Positions 54,179 to 62,969 of a stretch of DNA of 64,000 bases are shown piece by piece (the first letter of the stretch is position 1; every line of letters begins with the position of its first letter). The notes beneath the pieces are model-generated. The model saw only the letters and a list, made by a program, of their open reading frames with translations, was not told the origin of the DNA and did not search any database. Location of the stretch: assembly GCA_017521465.1 (NCBI GenBank), contig JAFXCN010000013.1:33113-97112 (forward strand), written 5' to 3'. Source of the stretch: Clostridia bacterium (GTDB taxonomy: Bacteria; Bacillota; Clostridia; TANB77; UBA1234). A program made the position numbers and the translations under genes.

Positions 54179-54754
54179 ATGAGTAATTTAGTAGAAATTA
54201 GATGGCACGGTAGAGGTGGACAAGGAGCAAAAACAGCTTCATTACTTTTAGCCGATGCAGCATTTAATACTGGAAAATTCATACAAGGGTTCCCAGAATA
54301 TGGACCAGAAAGAATGGGAGCACCAATCACTGCTTATAACAGAATAAGTGATGAAAAAATAACAGTACACAGCAACATTTATGAGCCAGACTACGTAGTA
54401 GTTGTTGATGACAGTTTGCTTGAATGTGTTGATGTAACTGCAGGTCTTAAAGAAACAGGTGCAATCGTAATAAATACAACAAAAACTCCAGATGAAGTAA
54501 GACCTTTATTAAAAGGATACAAAGGAAGAGTTTGTACTATAGATGCAAAGAAAGTTTCAGAAGAAACTTTAGGAAAATACTTCCCAAATACACCAATGCT
54601 TGCAGCAATTGTAAAAGTTAGTGGTATTATGGATGAACAAGTATTTTTAGACGATATGGTTGAATCATTTAAACATAAATTTGCTAAAAAACCAGAAGTA
54701 ATTGATGGTAACATGGCGGCATTAAGAATGGCTTTAAATGAAATCAAAGAATAG
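54179..54754 (+). CDS. porG: 2-Oxoacid:ferredoxin oxidoreductase gamma subunit
   Basis: A 191-residue gamma subunit of pyruvate (or related 2-oxoacid) ferredoxin oxidoreductase, which with alpha, beta and delta oxidatively decarboxylates the oxoacid to acyl-CoA with reduced ferredoxin. GRGGQGAKTASLLLADAA, FPEYGPERMGAPI and FANLKM-like end regions match the CoA-binding subunit. Start at 54179 with AGGAGG. First in a tight gamma-delta-alpha-beta operon (11 bases, then 87 bases, then a one-base overlap). The oxoacid specificity is assumed to be pyruvate. Confidence 0.9.
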   Translation: MSNLVEIRWHGRGGQGAKTASLLLADAAFNTGKFIQGFPEYGPERMGAPITAYNRISDEKITVHSNIYEPDYVVVVDDSLLECVDVTAGLKETGAIVINTTKTPDEVRPLLKGYKGRVCTIDAKKVSEETLGKYFPNTPMLAAIVKVSGIMDEQVFLDDMVESFKHKFAKKPEVIDGNMAALRMALNEIKE

Positions 54755-54764
54755 GAGGAAAACA

Positions 54765-55061
54765 ATGTCAGATAAGAAATGTAACATAAATCCAAATTCA
54801 ACATGGGAAGAAATGACTTTAGGTGGAACAATATATGATGCTGGAAACGCTGAAGAATTTAAAACAGGTGACTGGAGATCAAAAAAACCAGTATTTTTAG
54901 AAGAAAAATGTAAACAATGTGGACTATGTGTTCCAACATGTCCAGATAGTGCAATACCAGTAGACGAAGAAGGAAAGAGAAAAGACTTCAATTTTGACTA
55001 CTGCAAAGGATGTGGAGTTTGCATGAAGGCATGTCCGTTCGGTGCAATCGAAATGGAATAA
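54765..55061 (+). CDS. porD: 2-Oxoacid:ferredoxin oxidoreductase delta (ferredoxin) subunit
   Basis: A 98-residue 2[4Fe-4S] ferredoxin-type subunit. Two CxxCxxCxxxCP motifs: CKQCGLCVPTCP (about 55-66) and CKGCGVCMKACP (about 84-95). The N-terminal part (GGTIYDAGNAEEFKTGDWRS, core EFKTGDWRS) is typical of PorD. AGGAGG before ATG. It passes electrons from the TPP-bound centre to external ferredoxin. Confidence 0.92.
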   Translation: MSDKKCNINPNSTWEEMTLGGTIYDAGNAEEFKTGDWRSKKPVFLEEKCKQCGLCVPTCPDSAIPVDEEGKRKDFNFDYCKGCGVCMKACPFGAIEME

Positions 55062-55148
55062 TACTAATTCGCATGAAAAGTGAATAACGAATAATGAATA
55101 GTGAATAGTACAACGTGCGTTGCACGTTGGTGAAAGGAGAAACGAAAA

Positions 55149-56342
55149 ATGAGTATTAGAGAAAGATTAAGCGGTAATGAAGCGGTTGCTAATGCTATGA
55201 GACAAATCAATCCTGATGTTGTTGCTGCATTCCCAATCACACCTTCAACAGAAGTACCACAATATTTTTCAACTTTTGTAAATAATGGATCAGTTGATAC
55301 AGAATTCGTTCCAGTAGAAAGTGAACACAGTGCTATGAGTGCTTGTGTTGGAGCTGCAGCTGCAGGTGCTAGAGTTATGACAGCTACATCTGCTAACGGA
55401 TTATCATTAATGTGGGAGGTTTTATATATAGCATCAAGCTTAAGACTTCCAATGGTTATGGCTTGTGTTAATAGAGCTGTATCAGGACCATTAAATATAC
55501 ACAATGACCATTCAGATTCAATGGGAGCAAGAGATTCTGGTTGGGTTCAATTATATTGTGAAACAAACCAAGAAGCTTATGATAACTTCATAATGGCAAC
55601 AAGAATTGCTGAACACAAAGATGTTCAATTACCAGTTATGGTTTGCTATGATGGATTTATCACATCACACTCAATTGAAAATATTGAATTAATAGAAGAT
55701 GATGTTGTAAAGAATTTTGTTGGAGAATATCATCCAGAACATTATCTATTAAACAGAGAAGAACCAATTGCTGTTGGACCATTAGATGTTCAACCATACT
55801 TATTTGAACACAAATATCAACAAGCAAACGGAATGAGAAATGCAGCTAAAGTAATTAAAGAAGTATCAGAAGAATTTGAAAAATTAACAGGAAGAAAATA
55901 TGAATTCATTGAAAAATATCAAATGGATGATGCTGAATATGCAATAGTTGTATTAAACTCAACAGCTGGTACAGCAAAAGCTGTAGTTGATGATTTAAGA
56001 GCTAAAGGTGTAAAAGCAGGACTTGTAAAACCAAGAATGTTTAGACCATTCCCAGGAAAAGAAATTGCAGAAGCATTAAAGAATGTTAAAGCTGTTGCAA
56101 TAATGGATAAAGCTGATGGATTAAACGGAGTTGGTGGACCATTATTTACAGATGTTACTTCTGCTATGGTAGTAAATGGAGTTACAGACGTTAAAGTTGT
56201 AAACTACATTTATGGTATCGGTGGTAGAGATGTTAGAACTACAGATATAGAAAAAGTTTATAGTGATTTACAAGAAATCGAAGCTGCTGGAAAAGTAGAA
56301 GATCCATATCGTTATTTAGGATTAAAAGGAGGTAGAGCATAA
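55149..56342 (+). CDS. porA: 2-Oxoacid:ferredoxin oxidoreductase alpha subunit
   Basis: A 397-residue alpha subunit (pyrimidine-binding domain of the TPP site). AAFPITPSTEVPQYF, VESEHSAMSACVGAAAAGARV (core ESEHSAM) and TATSANGLSLMWE are conserved, and the C-terminal Rossmann-like domain begins near 270 (VLNSTAGTAKAV). Same start-site pattern as its neighbours (GGAG); an 87-base gap upstream contains a GAATAATGAATAGTG repeat tract. It ends at TAATG, overlapping the beta gene by one base. Confidence 0.93.
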   Translation: MSIRERLSGNEAVANAMRQINPDVVAAFPITPSTEVPQYFSTFVNNGSVDTEFVPVESEHSAMSACVGAAAAGARVMTATSANGLSLMWEVLYIASSLRLPMVMACVNRAVSGPLNIHNDHSDSMGARDSGWVQLYCETNQEAYDNFIMATRIAEHKDVQLPVMVCYDGFITSHSIENIELIEDDVVKNFVGEYHPEHYLLNREEPIAVGPLDVQPYLFEHKYQQANGMRNAAKVIKEVSEEFEKLTGRKYEFIEKYQMDDAEYAIVVLNSTAGTAKAVVDDLRAKGVKAGLVKPRMFRPFPGKEIAEALKNVKAVAIMDKADGLNGVGGPLFTDVTSAMVVNGVTDVKVVNYIYGIGGRDVRTTDIEKVYSDLQEIEAAGKVEDPYRYLGLKGGRA

Positions 56343-57292
56343 TGGCATACAATTTAAAAGAAGCAATTAAAAAACCAAACAGATTATCATCAGGACACAG
56401 AATGTGTGCTGGTTGTGGAGCTCCAGTTGTAGCAAATGCAATACTTCGTGGATTAAAAGAAGAAGACCATGCGGTAATTGGTAGTGCTACAGGTTGTCTA
56501 GAAGTATCTACATTTATTTATCCATATACAGCTTGGAAAGATTCATTTGTACACAGTGCATTTGAAAATGCTGGTGCAACAGTTGCTGGCGCAGAAGCTG
56601 CATACAAAGCAATGAAAAGAAAAGGTAAATTACCAGCAGATAAAGATACAAAGTTCATCGCATTTGGTGGAGATGGTGGAACTTATGATATAGGTTTACA
56701 ATCATTATCTGGTGCTATGGAAAGAGGACATGATATGGTTTATGTATGTTACGATAATGGTGCATACATGAATACAGGTATTCAAAGATCTTCTGCAACA
56801 CCTCGTTTTGCTGATACAACAACTTCTCCAGCTGGAAAAGTTGTTCCAGGAAAACAACAAAAAAGAAAAGATTTAACAGAAGTAATCGCCAATCACCATA
56901 TTCCATATGTTGCTCAAACTGCTGCAATTGGTAATTTTAGCGATATTACAACAAAAGCAGAAAAAGCAATTTATACAGAAGGTGCTGCATTCTTAAACGT
57001 ACTTGCTCCATGTCCAAGAGGATGGGGATATAATACTGAAGATTTAATGATAATAAATAAATTAGCAGTAGAAACTTGCTATTGGCCACTATATGAAGTT
57101 GTTGATGGTAAATATACTGTTAACTACAAACCAAAAAATAAATTACCAGTATCAGAATTCTTAAAACCACAAAAGAGATTCAAACATTTATTTAAAGAAG
57201 GAAATGAATGGATGATTGAAGAACTTCAAAAAGAAGTTGATGAAAGATGGGAAAGATTATTAGAACTTGAAAGAATGACAAATGCTGAATAA
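56342..57292 (+). CDS. porB: 2-Oxoacid:ferredoxin oxidoreductase beta subunit
   Basis: A 316-residue beta subunit that binds TPP diphosphate and an Fe-S cluster. MCAGCGAP (Cys pair near 20-25), GSATGCLE, GGDGGTYDIGLQSLSGAMERG (core GGDGGTYD, metal-binding), YDNGAYMNTGIQRS and CPRGWGYN are visible. The gene overlaps porA by one base (TAATG), so their translation is coupled and 1:1. Operon ends with a GGAAGTG-family terminator. Confidence 0.93.
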   Translation: MAYNLKEAIKKPNRLSSGHRMCAGCGAPVVANAILRGLKEEDHAVIGSATGCLEVSTFIYPYTAWKDSFVHSAFENAGATVAGAEAAYKAMKRKGKLPADKDTKFIAFGGDGGTYDIGLQSLSGAMERGHDMVYVCYDNGAYMNTGIQRSSATPRFADTTTSPAGKVVPGKQQKRKDLTEVIANHHIPYVAQTAAIGNFSDITTKAEKAIYTEGAAFLNVLAPCPRGWGYNTEDLMIINKLAVETCYWPLYEVVDGKYTVNYKPKNKLPVSEFLKPQKRFKHLFKEGNEWMIEELQKEVDERWERLLELERMTNAE

Positions 57293-57308
57293 AAAAAGCA
57301 TATAAAAT

Positions 57309-57360
57309 AGGAAGTGAAACAAAATCGATTTTTATATCGATTTTGTCGCACTTCCTTTTT
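57309..57360 (+). terminator. GGAAGTG-family hairpin terminator after porB
   Basis: Left arm GGAAGTGAAACAAAATCGAT and right arm ATCGATTTTGTCGCACTTCC with TTTTT tail; between convergent porB and UPF0316 gene, so it may act in both directions. Confidence 0.85.
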
Positions 57361-57391
57361 ATATGTGCTTATTTAAATCAAACAAACGACA

Positions 57392-57922
57392 TTATTTTTT
57401 TATAAATCCATTATAAACATGTTTTGTTTCATTAACCATTAAGAATGCTTTTGAATCAAGTTCTTGAATTAATTCTTTAAATGAATTTAATTTAGAACTT
57501 TTAATTTCTGCAAAAAGCATATATTTTTCTCCAGAAAATTTTGTTGCTTCACTTTTTATTACAGTTAAAGCATAGCCTTCATCTTGAATTTTTTGAATCA
57601 CACTATCGTCTTTAGAACTTGTAATTATCTGTACTTGAACCATACCTTCTATTCTTTTAGATACAAGAGTTCCGATATAAGTACCTGCTGCAAATCCACC
57701 TGCATAGGCTACTGCGATACATAAAGATTCAATCATGTTGGCAGCTTCAAAAGATAATGCTTCTCTTACAATTAAGAACCAAATCATTCCTTCGATTAAA
57801 GCTATAAGAGCAGCTAAAAGAGATTTTCCTTTTACTACAATTACAGTTCTAAAAGTTGCCATTGAAACATCAATTATTCTAAATATAAAAATTTTTAAAC
57901 ATAATAATAAAATCGACAACAT
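57392..57922 (-). CDS. UPF0316 (DUF2179/DUF5698) membrane protein
   Basis: A 176-residue protein with about three membrane helices (about 1-20, 33-55, 61-85) and a C-terminal cytoplasmic DUF2179 domain (about 95-170, VQVQIITSSKDDSVIQKIQDEGYALTV, core DEGYALTVI). Members resemble YebE of Bacillus; the function is unknown, but DUF2179 domains in other membrane proteins bind ligands. AGGAAG site before ATG. It is convergent with the por operon. Confidence 0.85.
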   Translation of the reverse strand: MLSILLLCLKIFIFRIIDVSMATFRTVIVVKGKSLLAALIALIEGMIWFLIVREALSFEAANMIESLCIAVAYAGGFAAGTYIGTLVSKRIEGMVQVQIITSSKDDSVIQKIQDEGYALTVIKSEATKFSGEKYMLFAEIKSSKLNSFKELIQELDSKAFLMVNETKHVYNGFIKK

Positions 57923-58014
57923 ATTTCTTCCTCCATATTATTATATTTTCCAAACGAACTTTATTAATGCACATATAGTTTATCTAAAAGCAAAAATAAT
58001 GTAAATACAAAAAC

Positions 58015-58043
58015 TTGATAAAATTTGGATATATGTATATAAT
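58015..58043 (+). promoter_or_regulatory. Promoter of the M18 aminopeptidase gene
   Basis: TTGATA and TATAAT with a 17-base spacer, 36 bases before the ATG. Confidence 0.72.
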
Positions 58044-58078
58044 AACTATAAATGTAATGCAAAAGAGGAGGTATAAAA

Positions 58079-59491
58079 ATGGCAGAAAAAACAAGTGGTG
58101 AAAAACTTAAAGAAAAATTATTAGCCAAAAGAGAAAATGGCTGGGAAAGCTTAACAGAAGCTGAAAAGAAAAAAATTTTAAAATTTAGTGACGGATATAT
58201 TGATTTTTTAAATAATGGAAAAACAGAAAGAGAATGCGTAAAAGAAGCTAAAAAAATAGCTGAAGAAAATGGATTTAAACCTTTAGAAAAATTTAAAAAA
58301 TTAAAAGCTGGAGATAAAGTTTATTATATCAACAGAAATAAAAATATAATTTTAGCTGTAATAGGTAAAGAAAAAATGGAAAATGGAATCAATGTTGTTG
58401 GAGCTCATTTAGATTCTCCAAGACTTGATTTAAAACCAAATCCATTATATGAAGATACAGGATTTGCATATTTAAAAACACAATACTATGGTGGAATAAA
58501 GAAATATCAGTGGGTAACACTACCTCTTGCTATTCATGGTGTTATTGCTTTAAGGGATGGAAGTGTTGTTGAAGTAAAGATTGGTGATGAAGAAGACGAT
58601 TTAACATTCTTAATTACAGATTTACTTCCACATATGGCAAGAAGACAAATGGAGAAAAAAGCTCCTGAAGTAATTGAAGGCGAAGCTTTAAATCTTTTAA
58701 TAGGAAGCATTCCATACAAAGATGATAAAGTAAGCGAAAAAGTAAAACTAAATGTAATGAAAATATTAAATGACAAATATGGAATTGTAGAATCAGATTT
58801 CTTAAGTGCAGAATTAGAAATAGTTCCAGCAATGAAAGCTAAATCATTAGGATTTGACAAGAGTATGGTTGCAGGTTATGGACAAGATGATAAAGTTTGT
58901 TCGTATGCATCATTAAGAGCTATCTGCGAAATAGAAAATCCTAAAAAGACAGCTGTATGTTTATTAGTAGACAAAGAAGAAATAGGAAGTGTTGGAAATA
59001 CAGGAATGGAATCACTTGCATTTGAAACATTCTTAGGAGAAGTTTTAGCATTAGTTGGTGAAGATAAAACAACTAATATATTGCATAGAGTATATTCAAA
59101 ATCAAAAATGTTATCAGCAGATGTTGATGGAGCATTTGATCCAATTTATGCATCAGTTGCAGACAAGAGAAATGCATCTTTCTTTGGCCAAGGTGTAGGA
59201 ATGAATAAATACACAGGTGGAAGAGGAAAAGGTGGAGCAAATGATGCAAACGCAGAATTTGTTGCTGAACTTAGAAAATTATTTGAAGATAATGGTGTAA
59301 GATATCAAATAAGTGAACTTGGAAAAGTTGATGAAGGCGGCGGCGGAACAATCGCATATATCCTTGCAAACAAAGGAATGGATGTAATAGATTGCGGAAC
59401 TCCGGTTTTATCAATGCATTCACCTTATGAAGCAACGAGTAAATATGATGTATATATGAGTTATTTAGCATACAAAGTATTTATGAAATAA
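58079..59491 (+). CDS. M18 family aminopeptidase
   Basis: A 470-residue dinuclear zinc aminopeptidase of family M18 (aspartyl aminopeptidase type), cytoplasmic, cutting N-terminal residues from peptides. Metal and catalytic residues: GAHLDSPRLDLKPN (His, Asp near 105), DKEEIGSVG (Glu-Glu pair near 302), SADVDGAFDP (Asp near 347) and LSMHSPYEATSKYD (His near 450). The C-terminal YDVYMSYLAYKVFM is the family end. It is followed by a hairpin that also holds a promoter for the next gene. AGGAGGT site. Confidence 0.93.
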   Translation: MAEKTSGEKLKEKLLAKRENGWESLTEAEKKKILKFSDGYIDFLNNGKTERECVKEAKKIAEENGFKPLEKFKKLKAGDKVYYINRNKNIILAVIGKEKMENGINVVGAHLDSPRLDLKPNPLYEDTGFAYLKTQYYGGIKKYQWVTLPLAIHGVIALRDGSVVEVKIGDEEDDLTFLITDLLPHMARRQMEKKAPEVIEGEALNLLIGSIPYKDDKVSEKVKLNVMKILNDKYGIVESDFLSAELEIVPAMKAKSLGFDKSMVAGYGQDDKVCSYASLRAICEIENPKKTAVCLLVDKEEIGSVGNTGMESLAFETFLGEVLALVGEDKTTNILHRVYSKSKMLSADVDGAFDPIYASVADKRNASFFGQGVGMNKYTGGRGKGGANDANAEFVAELRKLFEDNGVRYQISELGKVDEGGGGTIAYILANKGMDVIDCGTPVLSMHSPYEATSKYDVYMSYLAYKVFMK

Positions 59492-59495
59492 CAAT

Positions 59496-59540
59496 TTGAC
59501 ATAATGAAGCTACGATGATATAATGTCATCGTAGCTTTTG
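59496..59540 (+). promoter_or_regulatory. Terminator hairpin of the aminopeptidase gene with a consensus promoter inside it
   Basis: A perfect 12-bp stem (AAGCTACGATGA/TCATCGTAGCTT, 59507-59537) with T-run ends the aminopeptidase. TTGACA (59496-59501) and TATAAT (59519-59524) are a perfect pair at 17 bases, and the -10 fills most of the 7-base loop. An extended -10 TGCTATAAT at 59539-59547 is a second candidate. Both would drive the 171-aa orphan. Confidence 0.7.
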
Positions 59541-59582
59541 CTATAATAAGACAAACGGGCAAATGCCCAAGGAGGAGACTGT

Positions 59583-60098
59583 ATGCGGCGACTAGTAGTA
59601 GGCCTTTTAGCTCTGGTTTCACTTTTTTCATTTATTGGTTGGACTATAGCTACTGGGGTAAATGAACACAGATTTGATGTGAATTGCGAGCAGTATATTA
59701 AGCGTGCTGCTGATGCAAGCTCTGTAGAAGTTGCAAAACGTGAGCTTGGCAAGGCGATTGAATATTGTGAAAATAATGGATTGACAGAAGGAATTGTTTC
59801 AATTTTCTTTAAACAACCTAAGAATGATATTGGTTTTTGGTATGAGAATATGAAGATTGCGTATGCAGAGCTTGATGCTTTGCCTGAGGATTCAACACCT
59901 CTAGAAAAAACTAATGTGCTTATGAGGATTAGAGAATCACTGACAGATGGTAACGAAAATGGCATTTACGTTACTCTACCTGATGGTATCGAGAAGTATC
60001 CGAATAATGCTTTGTATTTCTGGTGGGCTATGATTTCTGTTCTCGCACTTATTATTTTTGCGATATGGTTTTTTGTTGACCTTGATTTGTATTATTAA
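59583..60098 (+). CDS. GC-richer orphan membrane protein with two flanking helices, 171 aa
   Basis: I do not recognise this protein. A hydrophobic N-terminal segment (about 4-25) and a C-terminal one (about 145-168) enclose an acidic helical core (about 30-140, with CEQYIKRAADASSVEVAKRELG cut to its DASSVEVAKREL core). The core would sit outside the membrane, or the N-terminus may be a signal peptide. Codon usage differs from the flanks: more G and C in third positions, like the genes at 107-1063 and 1421-1786. It has a consensus promoter, a small GGGCAAATGCCC hairpin in its leader and AAGGAGGAG. Signs point to acquisition as a cassette. Confidence 0.7.
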   Translation: MRRLVVGLLALVSLFSFIGWTIATGVNEHRFDVNCEQYIKRAADASSVEVAKRELGKAIEYCENNGLTEGIVSIFFKQPKNDIGFWYENMKIAYAELDALPEDSTPLEKTNVLMRIRESLTDGNENGIYVTLPDGIEKYPNNALYFWWAMISVLALIIFAIWFFVDLDLYY

Positions 60099-60100
60099 AA

Positions 60101-60136
60101 AAGTTTATCCCTCTACTTTTGCAGAGGGACTTTTTT
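60101..60136 (+). terminator. Terminator of the 171-aa gene
   Basis: CCCTCT pairs with AGAGGG, extended by AAGT/ACTT pairs, with a run of T6. Confidence 0.8.
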
Positions 60137-60183
60137 GGACTAAAAATATTTTATGGATAAGTCGCTTAAAATTTTAAAAATCA

Positions 60184-60216
60184 AAGCACAAAAATCGAAG
60201 TTTTTGTGCTTTTTTG
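60184..60216 (+). terminator. Second terminator before minD
   Basis: AAGCACAAAAA pairs with TTTTTGTGCTT around a CGAAG-type loop and ends in T6, so transcription is stopped twice before the min genes. Confidence 0.8.
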
Positions 60217-60306
60217 TTGACTTTTAAGAGGATAAAATATATCATTTATATGTACGGAAATAAGGCTTTCGAAGAAAACTTATTTAGACCAGAATGGAGG
60301 ATAATT

Positions 60307-61104
60307 ATGGGAGAAGTAATAGTTATAACATCGGGAAAAGGTGGAGTTGGTAAAACAACAAGTGCTGCTAATTTAGGTACTGCATTAACAATAATGGGTA
60401 AAAAAGTAGCTTTGGTTGATACTGACATTGGTCTTAGAAACTTAGACGTTGTTATGGGACTTGAAAATAGAATTGTTTATGACATAGTTGATGTTGTAGA
60501 AGAAAATTGCAAATTAAAACAAGCACTTATAAAAGATAGAAGATATGAAGGTTTGTTTTTACTTCCTGCAGCACAAACTAGAGACAAAAATGCTGTAAAC
60601 GAAGAACAAATGAAAAAAATATGCGAAGAGTTAAAGTTAGAATTTGACTTTGTAATTATAGATTGTCCTGCTGGTATCGAACAAGGATTCAAAAATGCAA
60701 TAGCTGGTGCTGATAGAGCTTTTGTTGTTACAACACCAGAAGTTTCAGCTGTTAGAGATGCTGACAGAATTGTTGGATTACTTGAATCAAGTAGTCTTCC
60801 AAAACCACAATTAATTTTAAATAGAATTAGAACTAAATTAGTAAAAAAAGGCGATATGATGGATGAAAGTGACATTGTTGACCTACTATCTATAAAACTT
60901 ATTGGTGCTATTCCAGATGATGAAAATGTAATAGTTCAAACAAACAAGGGTGAACCATCTGTAACAAATCCAAAATCATTATCAGGAAAAGCTTATATGG
61001 AAACAGCTAGAAGAATTTTAGGAGAAGACATTCCAGTTACAATACCAGGTAAGAAAGATGGTTTTTGGGCAAAATTTAAAAAATTTTTCACAATAACTAA
61101 ATAA
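60307..61104 (+). CDS. minD: Septum site-determining ATPase MinD
   Basis: A 265-residue membrane-associated ParA-type ATPase that places the division septum. SGKGGVGKTTSAANL (deviant Walker A, about 10-24), DTDIGLRNLDVVMG, IIDCPAGIEQGF (Walker B) are clear; the C-terminus ends in an amphipathic helix (FWAKFKKFF) that binds membrane. Start at 60307 with GGAGG six bases upstream; the longer frame from 60214 has no site. minE follows at 43 bases. No minC is present on either side in the window, although the inhibitor could lie elsewhere. Confidence 0.95.
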   Translation: MGEVIVITSGKGGVGKTTSAANLGTALTIMGKKVALVDTDIGLRNLDVVMGLENRIVYDIVDVVEENCKLKQALIKDRRYEGLFLLPAAQTRDKNAVNEEQMKKICEELKLEFDFVIIDCPAGIEQGFKNAIAGADRAFVVTTPEVSAVRDADRIVGLLESSSLPKPQLILNRIRTKLVKKGDMMDESDIVDLLSIKLIGAIPDDENVIVQTNKGEPSVTNPKSLSGKAYMETARRILGEDIPVTIPGKKDGFWAKFKKFFTITK

Positions 61105-61147
61105 AGTAATGCCAAAAATCATAAAATTAAAGAGGGGGCAATAATTG

Positions 61148-61789
61148 ATGGAACTAAAGGAAGTTTTTGAGCCAATTATAAATTTTATAAAAGGTTTTCA
61201 AAAAAAAGAAACTGAAAATTCAAAGGTTAAGGCGAAAGAAAGACTTAAACTTGTGTTATATCAAGATAGGGCGAGCGTTTCTCCTGATTACTTTGAAATG
61301 ATGAAAAAAGAACTTGTTGAAGTAATAAAGAAATATGTTGATATAGATGAAGAACTTATGGAAGTTGAATTAACAAGATTATTTGAAGATGGTTTAGATG
61401 GTCCTGCGTTAGTTGCAAACATACCAATAAAGAACTTTAAACCAGTTGCAAAGAAAGTTGAAGAAAAGAAAGACGAGCCAGTTGTTGTAGAAGAAGTTAT
61501 TGAAGAATCAAAAACTGAAGAAGCTACTGAAAAAGTAAAAACAGAAGAAATTGTTGAAGAAAAATCAGAAGAACAAACAGAAACAGCTGAAGCTGAAGAA
61601 AAGAAAGAAGAAGTTGATGAAGAAATAAAAGAAGAACCAAAAACCGAAGAAGTTGTTGAAGAAACAAAAGAGGAAGTTAAAGAAGAAAAAACTGAAGAAC
61701 AACAAAAAGATGAAGAAAAGAAACAACCAACAAAAAAAGAAACAACAAAAAAAACACAATCAAAATCAAAAAAATCAACCAAAAAATAA
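61148..61789 (+). CDS. minE: MinE with a long Glu/Lys-rich C-terminal tail
   Basis: A 213-residue protein whose first ~100 residues fit MinE: N-terminal membrane-targeting/anti-MinCD helix, KAKERLKLVLYQDRASVSPDY (core RLKLVLYQDR), then a dimer region ending in LVANIPIKNF. Normal MinE has about 85-100 residues. Here another ~110 residues follow, made almost only of E, K, T, V and Q, e.g. EEVIEESKTEEATEK, and ending in Lys/Ser-rich KKTQSKSKKSTKK. The acidic-then-basic tail may be unstructured. The ATG at 61148 has the better spacing (TTG at 61145 possible). Confidence 0.88.
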   Translation: MELKEVFEPIINFIKGFQKKETENSKVKAKERLKLVLYQDRASVSPDYFEMMKKELVEVIKKYVDIDEELMEVELTRLFEDGLDGPALVANIPIKNFKPVAKKVEEKKDEPVVVEEVIEESKTEEATEKVKTEEIVEEKSEEQTETAEAEEKKEEVDEEIKEEPKTEEVVEETKEEVKEEKTEEQQKDEEKKQPTKKETTKKTQSKSKKSTKK

Positions 61790-61792
61790 TAA

Positions 61793-61834
61793 AAAGGCGA
61801 GGAGTCTAACAAATAAAGATTCTTCGCTTTGTTT
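61793..61834 (+). terminator. Terminator between minE and the rodA-like gene
   Basis: AAAGGCGAGGAGTCT pairs imperfectly with AGATTCTTCGCTTT and is followed by TTTGTTT-like sequence. Confidence 0.6.
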
Positions 61835-61850
61835 AAATTAAGGAGACATG

Positions 61851-62957
61851 ATGATAAAAAAGATCTTTAAAAAGATGGACTATGTCATAATTTCAATTGT
61901 CGTGCTTCTATTTTTAGTAGGAGTTGTTGCTTTATATAGTGCAAATGGTGGAATAGATGGTGACACAAGTGAATGTGCTAAGCAAATAATTTGGTTTATG
62001 GCAGGTGTTGTAGGTGCAGTGTTCATAATAATGATAGATTACAATGTGTTAGGAAAACTGTGGCTACCGCTGTATATGCTTATTTTAATTTTACTTGTAG
62101 CAGTACTGTTTACTACACCAATAAATGGTGCAACGAGCTGGTTTAGAATTGGAAGTATGAGTTTGCAACCATCGGAATTTGCAAAAATTGTTTTAATACT
62201 TGGAACAGCTAAAGTAATAGAGGTTTTTAAAAAGAGAGAAACTTTAAACAAACCACTAAGCATATTAGCAATTTTAGCTTTTGTTCTGTTACCAGTAGCG
62301 TTAATAATAATGCAACCAGACTATGGAACGGCAATGGTTATATTAGTAATATTAGTTACAATGTTATTTGTTGCGGGGATAAAATGGAGATATGTTATAT
62401 GTGCAATGCTTGCGGTTGCAATAATAATTCCAGTTGCATATGTATATGTACTTCCGCAACATGCTAAAAACAGAATAGATGTATTTTTAAATCCGCAATT
62501 AGATCCAAGAGGGGCGGGATATAATATAATTCAATCAAAGCTTGCAGTAGGATCTGGCCAACTTTGGGGAATGGGATTATTTGAAGGAAATCAAACGCAA
62601 CTTGGAATATTACCAATGAAAACAACAGATTTTATATATGCAGTTATAAGTGAAGAAATGGGATTTATAATATCTTCTGTTGTAATAATTTTATTTGTTA
62701 TATTATTGGCTAGAATATTAGATATAGCAAAAACGTCAAAAGACCTATATGGAAGTTTAATATGTACAGGTGTATTTGGAATGATGCTAGCACACTTTAT
62801 AGAAAATGTAGGAATGACAATGGGATTAATGCCAATAACAGGAATACCCCTTCCGTTCATTAGCTATGGCGGAAGTGCAATGCTTACAAACATGATAGCG
62901 ATAGGAATCGTTTTAAGTGTAGCAAGCAGAAGACAGAAAAATCTATTTTTAGAATAG
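61851..62957 (+). CDS. rodA: SEDS-family peptidoglycan polymerase (RodA/FtsW/SpoVE)
   Basis: A 368-residue integral membrane protein with about ten helices, the SEDS glycosyltransferase that polymerises lipid II together with a class B PBP. GSMSLQPSEFAKI (about 103-115), QPDYGTAMVI, IQSKLAVGSGQLWGMGLFEG (core GSGQLWGMG), DFIYAVISEEMGFI and the C-terminal GIPLPFISYGGSAM are family signatures. Length and the WFRIG/QPSE pattern suggest RodA rather than SpoVE/FtsW, but the two are hard to part. AAGGAG precedes the second of two tandem ATGs. The min genes next to it link it to cell shape and division. Confidence 0.85.
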   Translation: MIKKIFKKMDYVIISIVVLLFLVGVVALYSANGGIDGDTSECAKQIIWFMAGVVGAVFIIMIDYNVLGKLWLPLYMLILILLVAVLFTTPINGATSWFRIGSMSLQPSEFAKIVLILGTAKVIEVFKKRETLNKPLSILAILAFVLLPVALIIMQPDYGTAMVILVILVTMLFVAGIKWRYVICAMLAVAIIIPVAYVYVLPQHAKNRIDVFLNPQLDPRGAGYNIIQSKLAVGSGQLWGMGLFEGNQTQLGILPMKTTDFIYAVISEEMGFIISSVVIILFVILLARILDIAKTSKDLYGSLICTGVFGMMLAHFIENVGMTMGLMPITGIPLPFISYGGSAMLTNMIAIGIVLSVASRRQKNLFLE

Positions 62958-62969
62958 ACGGAGGTAAGA

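Noticed and set aside
61288..61812. Ser-rich minus-strand ORF opposite minE
   Set aside because: It is the mirror of the GAA/AAA-rich tail codons (TTC/TTT), with no start site.
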